Assembly: GCF_032854445.1 (NCBI RefSeq)
Contig: NC_088301.1
Span: 44,945,116 to 45,009,115, forward strand
Direction of reading: 5' to 3'
Length of the DNA stretch: 64,000 nt
Source: Liolophura sinensis
Lineage: Eukaryota > Mollusca > Polyplacophora > Chitonida > Chitonidae
Within the stretch, counting starts at the first letter, position 1. Every line of letters starts with the position of its first letter. Position numbers and translations under genes: made by a program. Positions 13,901 through 25,165 of the stretch are shown piece by piece. The notes under the pieces are model-generated. The model was not told where the DNA came from and searched no databases. It saw nothing but the letters and a program-made list of their open reading frames with translations.

Positions 13901-16900
13901 GAGCTAATACTGGTCGTTCTGAAGTAAAGAATACACACAGAAATTCAGAATTAACAGATGCTTGAAAGTCTTTCCCCTTGAGCATATGTTTCTAACAATT
14001 AGGTACCAAACAACTTATTCACTCTCATTCCACTATGAGAATAATCAAATCAAAATCAGGCTATCAAAGTGGTATAAATGATGACTTTAAAATTGCAAGT
14101 TATATTATAATAATATCCTCTTTGGATGCATTAAACTATTACTGGCCAGAATTCCACGAAGGTCCTTTGTATTTTTCATTGTAAGCAATTACTGGAGCTT
14201 CTATTTGAAGAGAAAGTCTCTTGGCCAAAATAAAATGTACCATTCAGCAGATTGATATTGATACTCACCGTGTCCTTGATCTCTGACCCCTGATCAGGTA
14301 GCCTCTGATCATAGGTTTGGAGGGGTCAAAGATTTGGGCCAATTTCAGGAGTTGTTCCTGGTTAAGCTGAGGTAGAACGGGCTCTAACTTGTCCATGTGC
14401 TGCACTGCCAGCTGAGGCCTAATGGACAGTAACTCTGTCATGTCCTCCAGGGGCATACAATCCAAGAAGGCGCCTGCATGAAAGATGAAAGATGATCTCA
14501 TTGTTCAAGAGCCTGATGGTTACAAGTAGACAATGCTTTAACTATTTCAGCTAATGAGGCCCACCTCATTATATACTGTAATATCAAGACAAAACTTAGT
14601 GTCCTGTCCTGAAAGTATGTAGTTTAGTTTTCCCAAATTTTACAATCAAAAGTTCTTTTCTTATTTTCGCACATACAGGTATAGTACAGGTAACTTCTAT
14701 GAATCCAGGGTAGCTTGTTCGCTAGAGATCAGAAAAAGATAGCATTTGGTAAATATAAGGTTGATAAACAGAAAAATTCCTCCCGTTGAAACATACCCTG
14801 GCCTTGAGTGCAGCAAACTAGAATGACATGCAACCATACGCATCAACAGATATGTACATGCACATTTACATAGCATATTTCCTGCACAGGTTAAGCAAAA
14901 AGTCTAACTTGACACCGCCACAGCCACAACACAGTCACTATCCCACATTATCTCAATAAGGTGATACTTATCGTTACTAGTACAAAAATATAAGTTTGGG
15001 GAAGATCATTTCATCATAGAGCCAACTCACCTTCACTGACTCTTGCCAGGTGTGAGCCAAAACCCCTCGTGACTAAGGCCCCTGCAGACAATGTTCCAAT
15101 ATCAAAGATGCCATCATCAGCCATCAACTGAAGAGCCTCCAGAATAAGCCCTCTTGCCTGATAAAAATCTTTGCATTACTTATTTATTTGATTGGAGTTT
15201 TAGAACATACTCGAAGAAATTTCACTTGAACTTCAGTCAGCATTATGGCGGGAGAAAACAAGGCATAAAGCTTGAGGAAACCAACTGCCATTCACAGGCT
15301 GAGGGTGGACCTTCCCATATAAGACAAGAAAGGAAGCCAGAATTAACTGGACCTCATTGGTGAGAGGCTCCTGGGAATTTATGTCTGCATATGTATGTGT
15401 TAGACACAGTAATTATTTGACAAGAGGTAGGTGTCCACAGGTGTATCACAGGTATTACCAGGTTTAAACCATTATCTGTAAGGTACAGTGGACTTCTGAC
15501 AAGAGGCACGTTTCTTACAAGTGGTACATACCTCTCTACAAGTTAAGATAACTATCTTTGTTCCTGAATGAATTTTGCATTTCCCATAGTTATTTGGCAA
15601 AGTGATCGGTTAATGGCCGTATTTAACCACTAAAACAGCTCTTTTACAACTTTTAAAGTGGACAAGTTATTCTTATCAGACTAAACAGACTATGCTGTTT
15701 TTTGGCCAAATAATGATCAACTATAACCAGTATCAGTTACAAAAAGAAACATGAAGTCACTGTGAACTGTATGACAGACTTCAAAGCGAACCAATCAGCC
15801 TTCTGGCATATAAAATACTTTCATATGTTCTGTCGCCATAACTGCTCGAAAATAAGTGGACTCCCTAAAATGATAACTGGGTCCTCCGTGGCTCAGTCGG
15901 TTAGCGCGCTAGCGCAGCGTAATGACCAAGAAGCCTCTCACCAATGCGGTCGCTGTGAGCTCAAGTCCAGCTCATGATGGCTTCCTCTCCAGCCGTAAGT
16001 GGGAAGGTCTGTCAGCAACCTGCGGATGGTCGTGGGTTTCCCATGGGCTCTGCCCGGTTTCCCCCCACCATAATGCTGGCCGCCGTCGTATAAGTGAAAT
16101 ATTCTTGAGTACAGCGTAAAACACCAATCAAATAAATAAATAAATAAAATGATAACTCACCTTTGCTAGCTCTAGCAGCAGGTCATTCAATCTATGTTTT
16201 GCAAGAAGTTCCAGGGCTGTCTTTTCATTGTAAGAGAAACTGCCCATCAAGAAATCCCTAAAATAATACAACCTATCATCACTTTATTCCAATCTTTTAA
16301 GGATGGAAGCTTTTTGCATTTATGGCATCAAAAAAAAAAATAGCGGATATTCCAATAAGGTTCTCACTGTCTCCTTCAAATCCAGCATTGTTCTCTCTGC
16401 AGTCAATCAGCCCCTGACCAATGTTTAGTTAATAAATGGACAGAGGATTAAAACCATCTCAGATATGACAAAAGACACCAATGAAATAAATACACAAATC
16501 AAAAGTAGCACACATGTACGCAATAAAACAGCAATTTGTTTCACCTGAATGAGGCCCGGAGAGGAGCTGCACTGGTGCTTCCACTTTCCTGTATTTGATG
16601 GATAAAGCAGTAGAGTGCCATGTCTGCCAACAGCTTCTTCTCACCAGTGTTAACATCTGATTTCTGATTGGTCAAAACCTGCTTCAGATAGGTCATAACC
16701 TCAGGGATGCAACCATGACGTGCAAAACTTGCCACCCTTTTGGCATGAGAGCACTAAAAATAAAGACATAGTCAAGTGAACTTCAAATGTACTTGAACCC
16801 CCCAAAAATTCTCACAGTGTTTTTTCAACCAAGCAGTCTGATGAAGGTATACCAATCTGTTGGATATACCAATAATCTGAATAATTGTTTCAGTTCTCAT

Positions 16901-19900
16901 ATTATATACAGTGTAAACACTGTTTATGAACATTTTATACCTGAACTAAATGATTTCTTCTGTGTTGGACATCACAGTTTCTTCACAGGGATATTACATG
17001 GCAGTTTAATCAAAAGCAGCTAACCTTTGACAGCTGGTATAGCTTGATAGCTTGACTGTACTCCTGTTTGGCCAACTTGTACTCCGCCACCAATTCAAAC
17101 AGTGAGTTCACATCAAGCCCAAGACCTATCCCAAGATTCTCAGCTACTGATGGACCGCTCTGCTGAATAGCAAAATCCAAAAATAGCCTCTCTGGGGAAA
17201 CCCTGAAAAAAACCCTGACTTTAGACAGGACATTAAATAACTTATCAGATTATGAGTCATGCCTACAGGTGTTACTTTTCTTACATGAATACTTACAAGT
17301 ACATATGAATGTTGGGTTCTATTGATGTAACAACATTAAAATTATCCTGCTTTGTCATATAAGTGATAATCTCGCATATTAAAATGGCTGAACTTTATGT
17401 ACTTATTAATTTTTCCTTCCAACTTAGTTTTCAGAGTTTTCTGCAATAGGTGTGAAATATATATGTATAGAAGTTGTATAATATAATAACTAAAACTATT
17501 TTGTTTCTTTTATGTTCTTTCTGCACTCTAGAATCACCAGTCATAGTTCTTTTCATATGGTTAAATATGTTTCCTAAGTGCACTCACCATGTACTTATTC
17601 AATGCAAATAAAGACACAGTAAGTTAATTAAAATACTAATGCACCTTGGTCTACACTCATATACGGCTGAGTTTGACACCAGTATACAGCCATCCAAAAC
17701 CGTGTGAGTTGTAATACGAATGCTGTCTGCCCCTTCATCTAGTGTTACATCTTGGCTTCCTGTCACTGACTGAGACACTCTGGCTTTTTCTTCTTCCTCC
17801 CTCTTCTCGTGCCAGTAGAAAGGGAACGACTTTTTAAGAACAGCCAGTAGTTTTTCATCCTGCCTTAGAGTGAATTGTTGAAAGGTGGCATCCGTGTTGA
17901 AAACCTGCAAAATAAACCTACACTGTACTGGATTATATTATGGCAGTTTGATTTATATTGTGTGTTGACTACATTATATGTTATATATTTATCTCAATAA
18001 TTTAACTACAAAGGATGGAAAATCTGTCCATAACCATTCCTTCTATTGATTTCATACTTACTAACTCTATTGCTGACCCAAGGAAGTATAGTACTTGAGG
18101 TGCCAGGATCAGGAAGCGATTTTAGACTTAAGTCAAAATTTCAAATCACTTTAAAATTATTATTTCTTAAATAACAAGGTCAAAATATTGCTTCACAATG
18201 TAAATTATGGGCAAGTTAGTGTAAAACAAATTTCAGCTAAAATGGAGGAGAGGAACATACCAAGCTAAAGGTTTGAAACTTTGACTAAGTCTAAAATCAC
18301 TTTGTGATTCTGGGGTTTGGTATGACAAATCATTTCAATGGACCCCGCTTGGGTATAAAGTGGTACATACAAAAATCTGCATTCCTCCAATCTGCAAAAT
18401 TACTGCTCCTTAGCAGTGCCAGGTATATGAAAAAGAGGCATATGATTTACACCATTTCACAGATCTGAATAATTTCAACAGGCACAGCATTATTTCTATG
18501 TTAACTGTACAAAATTTAAAACTTATATTTAACTCTAGGACATATTTCCAAGCATACACTACAGGCTATTGCATTCACTATTAGATGATACATACCTGTT
18601 GATCAGCCATAGAGGTTTCAGCTCTCTGATTAGAAATAATATTAAGTTTTTTGCCACCCACATTGGTGGTACAAAAAATGATTTTGTCTGAGAAGATCAG
18701 GTTGTCAGCTCCCAAAGGAACCTGATACACAAATAACGGAGACTGCTCCATACCACTGTCCAAAATCTGCAAAAAATAGTGTGAATTTTAAGCAAATCTA
18801 AATAAAATGAATCATATCATTAACAACCATATGATTTATTTATGAAATTTGTAATGGATATGTACATTTATGTGTCCATATATGAATCATTCAAAAAGAT
18901 ATTTTCAAAAGATTTCAATTTCATGTACTTAAGAAATTACATCTAAAAATGTCGATTAGATCAAATATCATACAAAGAACTGATGACTTTCTGATAATCT
19001 AAACTAAGAGTAATATTGTGCAGCCCAAAATTTATAACAAATATTCTGCAAAACACTACAGTGCTTTTAAGAGCTCTCCTTGAAAGTTTCATCTAAAAAA
19101 ACCATTTTTTAAATGTTTATTTATCATAGGCTGACCATACCTGATACTGGCAACTTCTGCCATCGTGAGCAGAGATAAAATGCCGTCCTTTGGCGTACTG
19201 TGGGCTCAAGTACACAGGTGAGGTAAACTGGTAAAATCTCAGAGGGTAAAACAAGTGTTTGTTCATATCTGCAAGAGAAGTATCTCTAACTTATCACAAA
19301 AATTGTCATGAACAAGTTTAATCACAGCATGTATGCCCACTAAAATATGTCTGATTGTTCCGAAAGAGGTAACTACACCATTGACATGTATAATAAGGGT
19401 GAACACCCTTCTTCATTACAGCTGTTTGGCATGCAGTTTTCGATATTTGTAAAAGCTTTGTATAAGTAAAAAAAAAAAACAAATCATTTTGTCAATTTGC
19501 ACAATTAAAAAGAATCTGTTTCTGAGTGCTGCATGAGGCATCGTGAGATATGAAAGGATGAAACAAGCCCTTACGGGTATGATTCCTGCTGTGTTAAAAA
19601 ACAAATTGTCTAAAATTTAAATCAGATTGAATAACTTGTGACCTGTTTGGTTGATGACACTGACAATGGCTGTGTCCACATGATCATATCCCAGATCCGT
19701 CCAATCCTGTTCCTGGATCTTCTTCCAATTTGCTGCACACGTCTGACATTCCAACAACAACTTCCATTGCTCATTATTATCCAAAGTTATCTAAAAATCA
19801 ACAAAACAGATAAACTATTTCATAGAAATCTGAAATATCAAAACATGCTTTTCTTCAAATAAAAACATTTTTTTGTTTCTATGTAGAAATCATATTGCCA

Positions 19901-22900
19901 AAATCACATTGGAGTACATTTGCAGTATTTCTAAATGTGTGAATGATTAATAACAATAAATTAAGTAACGTTGTCACACCTTGTCACAGTTTGTACAATT
20001 TGGATCTTACAGTCCCATTGTCACACCCTGTCACAACTTGAGTCTTATAGATATAGTTTTCTTAAGTTAAAAAGTCACATCTTGTCACATGGTCATACTG
20101 TAACAGCTTGTCACACTTTTGATCTTACACGTCAAATTGTCACATTCTTTGTTTTACAAGTCAAACTCTCACATCTTGTCCGATTTTGGGTCTTATCCCT
20201 GCCAAAACCTGTCACAGTTTGAGTCTATCGGATCACCACAGACTGTACTATCATACATTTCACAGTCCTCACAGTCCAGGTATTATAGATTGTAATTCCT
20301 CAACCTTTTCACATGTTAGCAAGGTGTTCATTCAAGCAAATTCTGATTGCATTATTCTGTGTAGACTGCTAAAGTTTACACTTTCTGTGAACCTATGAAA
20401 TTAGTCAATCCAACCACTGTAGTTTTGTCTCCAAAAGCAAATTAAAAACATGCATTAGTTGCAGTGAAAATTAGGGTATGTACAATGTATTCTCACACAT
20501 ATGTAGGTTTACCTTGTTACCTTTTGTGTCTTCAACACATGTGGTGTGATCCATCAGTAGTAATCCATTAACTTCAGAATGGTCAGATGAAGAAAAAGAG
20601 GAAGACAGTAACTCACCAGCAGATGTGTGGACATCTGGTCATCATCCTGAACAAGCTCCAATCCGCTTACAGTACCGTTCACGGACATCTCTGTCAGGAC
20701 ATCCTGTCGCCTCAAGTCCACAAACAACAGCCTACTTTCCTATCCAAAACAAATGAGCCTATTCATAAATACATACCACCATAGACATGAAGAGCATTTA
20801 GCAGTAACAGCCAGAAATATAAACGTTATAACAAATCACTTTTATGTCATTTGTTACACAGAAAAGAAAAGAAAAATTACAAAATTTTACTAGACTTTCA
20901 AAAGATTCATATATGCACACACATTTCACACTTTGAAGGATCAAATCTTAATGCTTACTTTCGTTCCAACTATTGCAATCTGATAGTCATCTAATGTGTG
21001 CCACCAACACACAACAGATGGACCTGAAGGACAAACCAATAATGAGAAATATGAAAAGTTTGAAAAATTTGACACTCCTGACATCATAAATGTGCTTTAA
21101 ATTAGCAGGTGATCATTAAATGATACATGAATAAGAGCTCTACAACAAAAGATTATGGTCTTAAGGGAAATGAGGAAAGTCTACCAAAAAAAAATTTTGC
21201 CATGTATATTTTTCATTCTAGAGGAATAAGCACAACTGGCACTTGAGGAGTCTTGCCAGTTCACACAGGTTTTGGTGTGATAAGGTGGGATCTCTCACAA
21301 ACTAACACGGCTAAAAGACGTGATTTTATGATAGCTGCCAACAGTATTTTTCGGCTGATAGATCCAACTAGACAGAATTTCTATTCAATCTATCAACTCT
21401 TAATTACTCTATTCTATGCTTTTTTTGTTGAATATCCATAAATGGTTGAAACAATACACCTTCCAATTGGCTTCTTTCCAAACTTTAGGTGAAATACAGT
21501 ACGCTATGGAATATTGCTATAATCAATTAAAAGATCGAATATTTCATGAAATGATATGATAAATGTCACAAAACTAGGAAATAAAAACGTATTGCCAACA
21601 CTAACAAAGACATTAATGCTGTGATGTACAATGTATATTTAAAACAACCTCTTGGTAATGTTTGGATCCTCAAACTAGTGATGTCATCAAGTCTCCATAG
21701 CTGATTGACTCGTGCAAGTGGGTCCTGAAGAAAAATATAATGATGTCATAATAATGTGCAAAAGAACATAGTAGCCTATGTTAATAAAGAATAAGGTGGC
21801 AATAAACAGTCAATTGCTCTTGTAGACCCATTTGTGCAGCCTTGCGTTCATTTGAGATCACTGTGTATTCCACCAGTACCCAGTGTAAGTTGATATGTCA
21901 CACATGTATGGGGCAGTTCATCAGTACATAAACTTGGTCAGTGATTTACCTTAACACTATGGTTTCTGGCATCCTAAAATTGACTGCCATCAAACAATTA
22001 TTTAATTATTTATTTATTTGAGTTTTACACTGTACTCAAGGACATTTCATCTATATGATGACGGGCAGCATTTTGGTTGGAGGAAACCAGGCAGAGCCCA
22101 GGGGAAACCCACGACTATCCACAAGTTGCCTTCAGACTTTCCCAAATATGTCTGGAGAGGAAGCCAGCATTCTGGGTCATTGTGCTGTGCTGGCATGCTA
22201 ACCCCCACAACCATGAAGACCCCTCAAATTGAGAGGTTCTTGGATCAATGTGCTACACTAGCACGCTAACCACTAGGCCACCAATATCATGCTAAACATG
22301 ACCAATTAATGCATAATTAATCTTTATGCAGACCTCCTGATTACAGTCCTTCACATTTTCCTTGTGGTTACATGGATCTACCAGTTAGCAAATATTACTT
22401 GCATTTTATCTTTCTGTATAAAACTAGCCAGTTTTACTAGAAATCATAACTGGAAAAAATCTTGAACACAAAATCACATCCCAACTGCTAGCTGCATAAC
22501 ATAACTGGACTTTCTGTAGTAAACTTAATCACATTTCTGCATCCATTTAATTATCCATTCTTACCAATAGTGATAATGCTGGGACAATGAACAGCTCAGA
22601 CTGTAATGTTAAAATAAGCAGCCATGTGGCTGTAGGATCAAAGCAAAGGGACACAATTTGTTTATCATCATGCCATGGCAACTGCCGTGTTACTGGTCTC
22701 TTCCCACTGACCGAATAGCGCAAGACCACATAACCTGAAAAACATAATATTATCAACATTTAAAATACTGAATGAAAGATCCTGGTTATATTCAGGTAAA
22801 ACCACTGTGGTATTATAAATTATCAAAGTGTATTAACTTCAATCGTTCACAAGAATGACATCTAGAAACACTAATTAGTTGTGTTAAGAATTTTCCATCA

Positions 22901-24000
22901 AAACCATTTGTAAGTTATACAGAGCCTGGTTTTTTTTATAGAATGTACTTTGATAGGTATGTATGCTTGGGGTTTGATGTCGTGCATAAATTTTTTTCAG
23001 TCATAGGAGCCATTAGGTGTACATATACTGTGTCTACTTGTGGCAGGGCAAGTCCATGCAGCCAAAATTCTGTTGTGACTGACATAACTTGCTGAGGACA
23101 CCAGACATGACAACCCACCCAGTTACATTATACTGACACTGGGGCAACCAATCTTGTTTCCTTGCTCTAACCTATCAGTGCTGAGTGCCAAATGATGCAA
23201 CAACAAGTACCACTTTTAAAGTCTTTGCTATGACCTGACCTCGGTGGACTCCAACCATTTGGCCACCAAAGCGGTCGACAGACCTTTGACAGGTACATAA
23301 AACACCTGCATTCTTCTTTTATTTCAATATGGTATATATTTTGGGGATTGTCCCATAATCATTGTTGAAATATAATCTAAATTTTATTCTTGTATACCAG
23401 CCACACAGTGGAACCGGTACTCACACACATATACATATATAGACCCCATTCTGCGTGTTATGGACACAGGTTTTCTTACCCAGGGTGAATGGAACTGCTT
23501 TATAGACACCACTTTGCGGGTTATGGGCACCTGTGGTTAATGGAACCACTTCCATAGTGGGGTGGGGTGGGGTGGGGTGGGGTGGGGTGAGGGTGGGGTC
23601 GGGGTGAATATATTAGTTTCAATTTAAGGGAGTTCCAAATTAAGACATAGACATTTCCAAGTCCCTGTCACCAGCTTCAAAAACACCACATTTTGGAACA
23701 CCATTCCTCAACCAGCATATTTAACTTCAACAACGTAACAATAGTTTGGAATTGAGCATCTAGAGAATTTATGACGAAGTAAGTCGCGTAAGGCCCTATC
23801 ATACCCAGATGGTTTTTTTTTTCATGACTTCTTAATTTAATATTAAACTGATTAAACCTCCACGCACCGTTTGAACACACCAAAGCCAATAAATTTGCTT
23901 CCCCAACCTCTCTCCAGGCAAATCCCTCAATGCTAACTTTTGACACCCCGGCATCATGACCAAAAGATATAAGGCGGACTAGCTCAAACAACGGATACAT
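536..24000 (-). CDS. Large beta-propeller / helical / RCC1-repeat protein, 3' partial
   Basis: Multi-exon minus-strand gene leaving the window on the left. Exons, 5' to 3': 23868-24000, 22565-22734, 21649-21724, 20959-21023, 20617-20739, 19643-19790, 19141-19268, 18596-18766, 17645-17904, 17025-17202, 16545-16753, 16161-16257, 15031-15157, 14269-14473, 13858-13918, 12118-12264, 11739-11872, 11171-11306, 10258-10415, 5368-5518, 4888-5022, 4047-4232, 3435-3542, 3057-3185, 2462-2662, 1852-1959, 1300-1407, 536-639. All junctions are GT/AG and the phase is kept throughout, giving about 1,318 residues without a stop. The start is the first ATG, opening MYPLFELVRLISFG. The layout is a beta-rich region (1-424), a helical middle (425-766), seven RCC1 blades (about 775-1150) and a helical C-terminus. 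I cannot name an orthologue. Claret/GLO-4 (RCC1-type putative GEF for a Rab32-like GTPase in lysosome-related organelles) is one candidate. HERC and RPGR seem less likely because I see no HECT domain and the RCC1 block is C-terminal. The exon structure is well supported; the function is inference. Confidence 0.85.
4497..4520. repeat. Poly-C run (24 C)
   Basis: An uninterrupted run of 24 C in intron 21 of the RCC1 gene. Similar C-rich runs lie at 12391-12409 and 35716-35738. Their lengths are assembly-sensitive. Confidence 0.9.
7492..7626 (-). repeat. Second SINE-like family, fragment
   Basis: gtttaacgttgtacttaaca, atttttcagtcatatgacga and ggatttccaccgctctttta match a dispersed repeat I recognise from mollusc sequence. 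Related copies in this window are at 22965-23290 and 60960-61145. The tRNA-like end is missing here. Strand is assigned by analogy with the copy at 60960. Confidence 0.6.
7835..7955 (-). mobile_element. SINE fragment, 5'-truncated
   Basis: Reversed tail (atttatttatttttttgatt), then tacgatggcggccagcatta and acgaccatccgcaggt. The alignment ends there; the tRNA head is absent. It lies in intron 19 of the RCC1 gene. Confidence 0.85.
9470..10090. repeat. 79-base tandem repeat array
   Basis: Units start at 9726, 9805, 9884, 9962 and 10040 (period 78-79), each with gaccgtaaac, gtaatgttcacttgtactgt and cactacaagtacatgtcaat. A further partial unit at 9470-9516 lies on the other side of the SINE at 9517-9725. 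The array is in RCC1-gene intron 19. Confidence 0.9.
9517..9725 (-). mobile_element. SINE copy inserted in a 79-base tandem array
   Basis: Runs from the reversed tail (atttatctgattggtctttt) to the head-proximal gcattggtgagagactcctg. The flanking DNA on both sides belongs to the 79-base repeat at 9470-10090, so it inserted into the array. The outer tRNA A-box part is missing. Confidence 0.88.
15177..15372 (-). mobile_element. Diverged SINE copy
   Basis: Same family, old: ttatttgattggagttttag, then cattatggcgggag, caggctgagggtggacct and cattggtgagaggctcctgg. It lies just upstream (in transcription sense) of exon 13 of the RCC1 gene, within about 20 bases of its acceptor. Confidence 0.85.
15879..16145 (+). 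mobile_element. Near full-length tRNA-headed SINE (MetaSINE-like), recent
   Basis: The 5' head reads as a tRNA-like promoter: A-box region tggctcagtcggttagcg and B-box-like gtgagctcaagtcc. A conserved central block with ctgcggatggtcgtgggttt follows, then a gtaaaacaccaatc end and an (aaat)n tail. Perfect 12-base target duplications (aaaatgataact) flank it at 15867-15878 and 16146-16157. It sits in intron 12 of the RCC1 gene, in the opposite orientation to it. All other copies in the window can be aligned to this one. Confidence 0.93.
19971..20230. repeat. Degenerate tandem repeat with ttgtcaca core
   Basis: Repeated blocks of cacaccttgtcacag and gatcttacagtc, with irregular spacing of about 45-60 bases, lie in intron 5 of the RCC1 gene. 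Confidence 0.65.
22003..22288 (-). mobile_element. Near full-length SINE copy, tail to tRNA head
   Basis: Starts with ttatttatttgagttttaca and passes through the central block. It ends with tgctacactagcacgctaac and cactaggccacc, the reversed tRNA-like head. A partial duplication of the head region (two gctaac blocks) is visible. Confidence 0.85.
22965..23290 (-). repeat. Second SINE-like family, diverged longer copy
   Basis: ggggtttgatgtcgtgcata, ttttttcagtcatagga, tatactgacactggggcaac, agtctttgctatgacctgac and aaagcggtcgaca follow the same order as the copies at 7492 and 60960. It sits in intron 1 of the RCC1 gene. Confidence 0.6.
23558..23610. repeat. GGGGT-type pentanucleotide array
   Basis: About ten units of ggggt/ggtgg on the plus strand lie in intron 1 of the minus-strand RCC1 gene. 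The G-runs are spaced to allow quadruplex formation. Confidence 0.9.
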
Positions 24001-24349
24001 GGTTTCAGCTTTTTTGATTACTTCAAGTCATTGTCTTAGGTATAACATGAAATCCTTGCAGACACGCACAGAAATCAAAACAAAATCAGTACATTAGTTT
24101 CAGACTGCCGCCCCCTAATAAAATCACGTGGCTCAAGCTTGTGATGATACACGCGCGCAGGGTGAGCAGAGGTGTTTGTCTTGAATGGGTTAAAACGCGT
24201 TGAAATAGCCTGCGCGGAGAATGATTACTCGCGTCAAACTATGAATTGCATCCAGAAGATGGCGTTGTTTAAAATGGAGGAACTAGTTTGACGTAAGACT
24301 GTGCGACATTTTCCCTCAAAGCGGCGTGTATAGGGAAGTTTGTGTTGTG
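24001..24349. promoter_or_regulatory. Divergent promoter interval between the RCC1 gene and TPRA1
   Basis: About 300 bases separate the RCC1-gene ATG (minus strand, 24000) from the first likely non-coding exon of TPRA1, which would end before a GTAAGG donor at 24350. The interval is locally richer in CpG than its surroundings (acgcgcgcag, aacgcg, gcgcgg). It contains a CACGTG E-box at 24125-24130 and a YY1-like aagatggcg at 24256-24264. No TATA box stands out. Head-to-head spacing this short is typical of shared bidirectional promoters. The exact TSSs are inferred. Confidence 0.5.
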
Positions 24350-24924
24350 GTAAGGGCAAATTCATAAGTGCTAGACTATTGTATTAGATTGAACTCGCCT
24401 CTAAGTATTTTAGTTGTATAAATGGGAGAGAATTCAAGAAACTCGAGTTTCAGTAAGTGACAGTTCAACACCAACTAATCGGACGGTGATTCATTGGGAT
24501 GCTGCAAAGCGTACCGGTTATCGGTGATATTCATTAGAGGGAGTTTCTGGCTGATTGCCCTAATACACTATTCATTCATATCTTGTCAGAGGGTATAAAA
24601 TATCTCGATTCAAGCTAATCTGTAAATGAGTTGTTTCATTTTCAGCAAATAAGGAAGTACATGTACTGATGAACGGTGTTGTCTATCAGTGTAGTAGTAA
24701 TTGTAGTCCTGTTAAAACACTGTTGAAATAGTTCTGTTTAGGAATACAAAGTCATGTCTATCAGAGCATGAACTTAACACGTTGAAATGTTTTGTCATAT
24801 AGGCCTATATATGAAGGATTTTTCCATGTAGGGTACATGTGTTTCTTTTTTACAACTGCTGAGCTACAATGTAGGCCTATAGCTTATAAAGTTTTGCTGG
24901 AAAGTTATTGTTTGTGTGTTATTT

Positions 24925-25165
24925 TTGAGTGTGTGAGCTTTTTTCTTTCTTATTAATAGGGCCTGGGAGAAATTCAAGTTCTCTGGAGTTCTGCATATGG
25001 GTGCTCACACAAATACTGGAAGTTGAGGTTAGAAAACGCTCATGCACGAAGGCCATGCACCACCAGGGTTCTAACCCCAAGTCTTTCAGTATATGTGTGG
25101 GCGCCCCCCCACAGAACTTCCCAGAACTCATCTCTCTTATAGGCCCTATAATGAGAGAATAATCT
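24925..25165. repeat. Imperfect long palindrome (foldback/MITE-like element)
   Basis: The left arm runs from tagggcctggga through tctgcatatgggtgctcaca and matches, in reverse complement, the right arm ending cttataggccctata, with interruptions. The centre lies near gctcatgcacgaaggccatgc at about 25,040-25,060. As a result both strands translate to similar peptides. Total length is about 240 bases. Such structures are typical of foldback or MITE elements. The family is unknown to me. Confidence 0.6.

Larger units (their letters stand above)
12118..17202 (-). other. Helical (solenoid-like) middle of the RCC1 gene, exons 10-16
   Basis: Residues 425-766. Helix-rich sequence such as LFELVAEYKLAKQEYSQAIK (exon 10), RHGCIPEVMTYLKQVL and ADMALYCFIHQIQES (exon 11), KTALELLAKHRLNDLLLELA (exon 12) and DMTELLSIRPQLAVQHM (exon 14). 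These resemble the paired helices of clathrin/VPS-type alpha-solenoids that follow N-terminal propellers in coat and tethering proteins. Exon 16 ends in two possible donors, after 12124 or after 12118, which would add or drop two residues (VQ). The domain type is inferred from sequence character. Confidence 0.55.
17645..24000 (-). other. N-terminal beta-rich (WD/propeller-like) segment of the RCC1 gene, exons 1-9
   Basis: Residues 1-424. The translation shows short alternating hydrophobic strands typical of a beta-propeller: a segment with NLLALVCSNGYVVLRYSV (exons 1-2), IVSLCFDPTATWLLILTL (exon 2), VVCWWHTLDDYQIAIVG (exon 4), RLLFVDLRRQDVL (exon 5), GRHFISAHDGRSCQYQ (exon 7) and DNLIFSDKIIFCTTN (exon 8). 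There are no clear WD dipeptides, so this is a degenerate propeller at best. Exon 9 carries a charged KREEEEKA stretch that probably marks the change to the helical region. The propeller assignment is inferred from strand pattern only. Confidence 0.6.

Noticed and set aside
15879..15960. tRNA gene-like sequence with A and B boxes
   Set aside because: It is the head of a SINE: followed by the central block, an (aaat)n tail and target duplications, with no proper acceptor stem.
24919..25162. Overlapping ORFs on both strands of 70 and 77 codons
   Set aside because: Both are translations of the two arms of the same palindrome.
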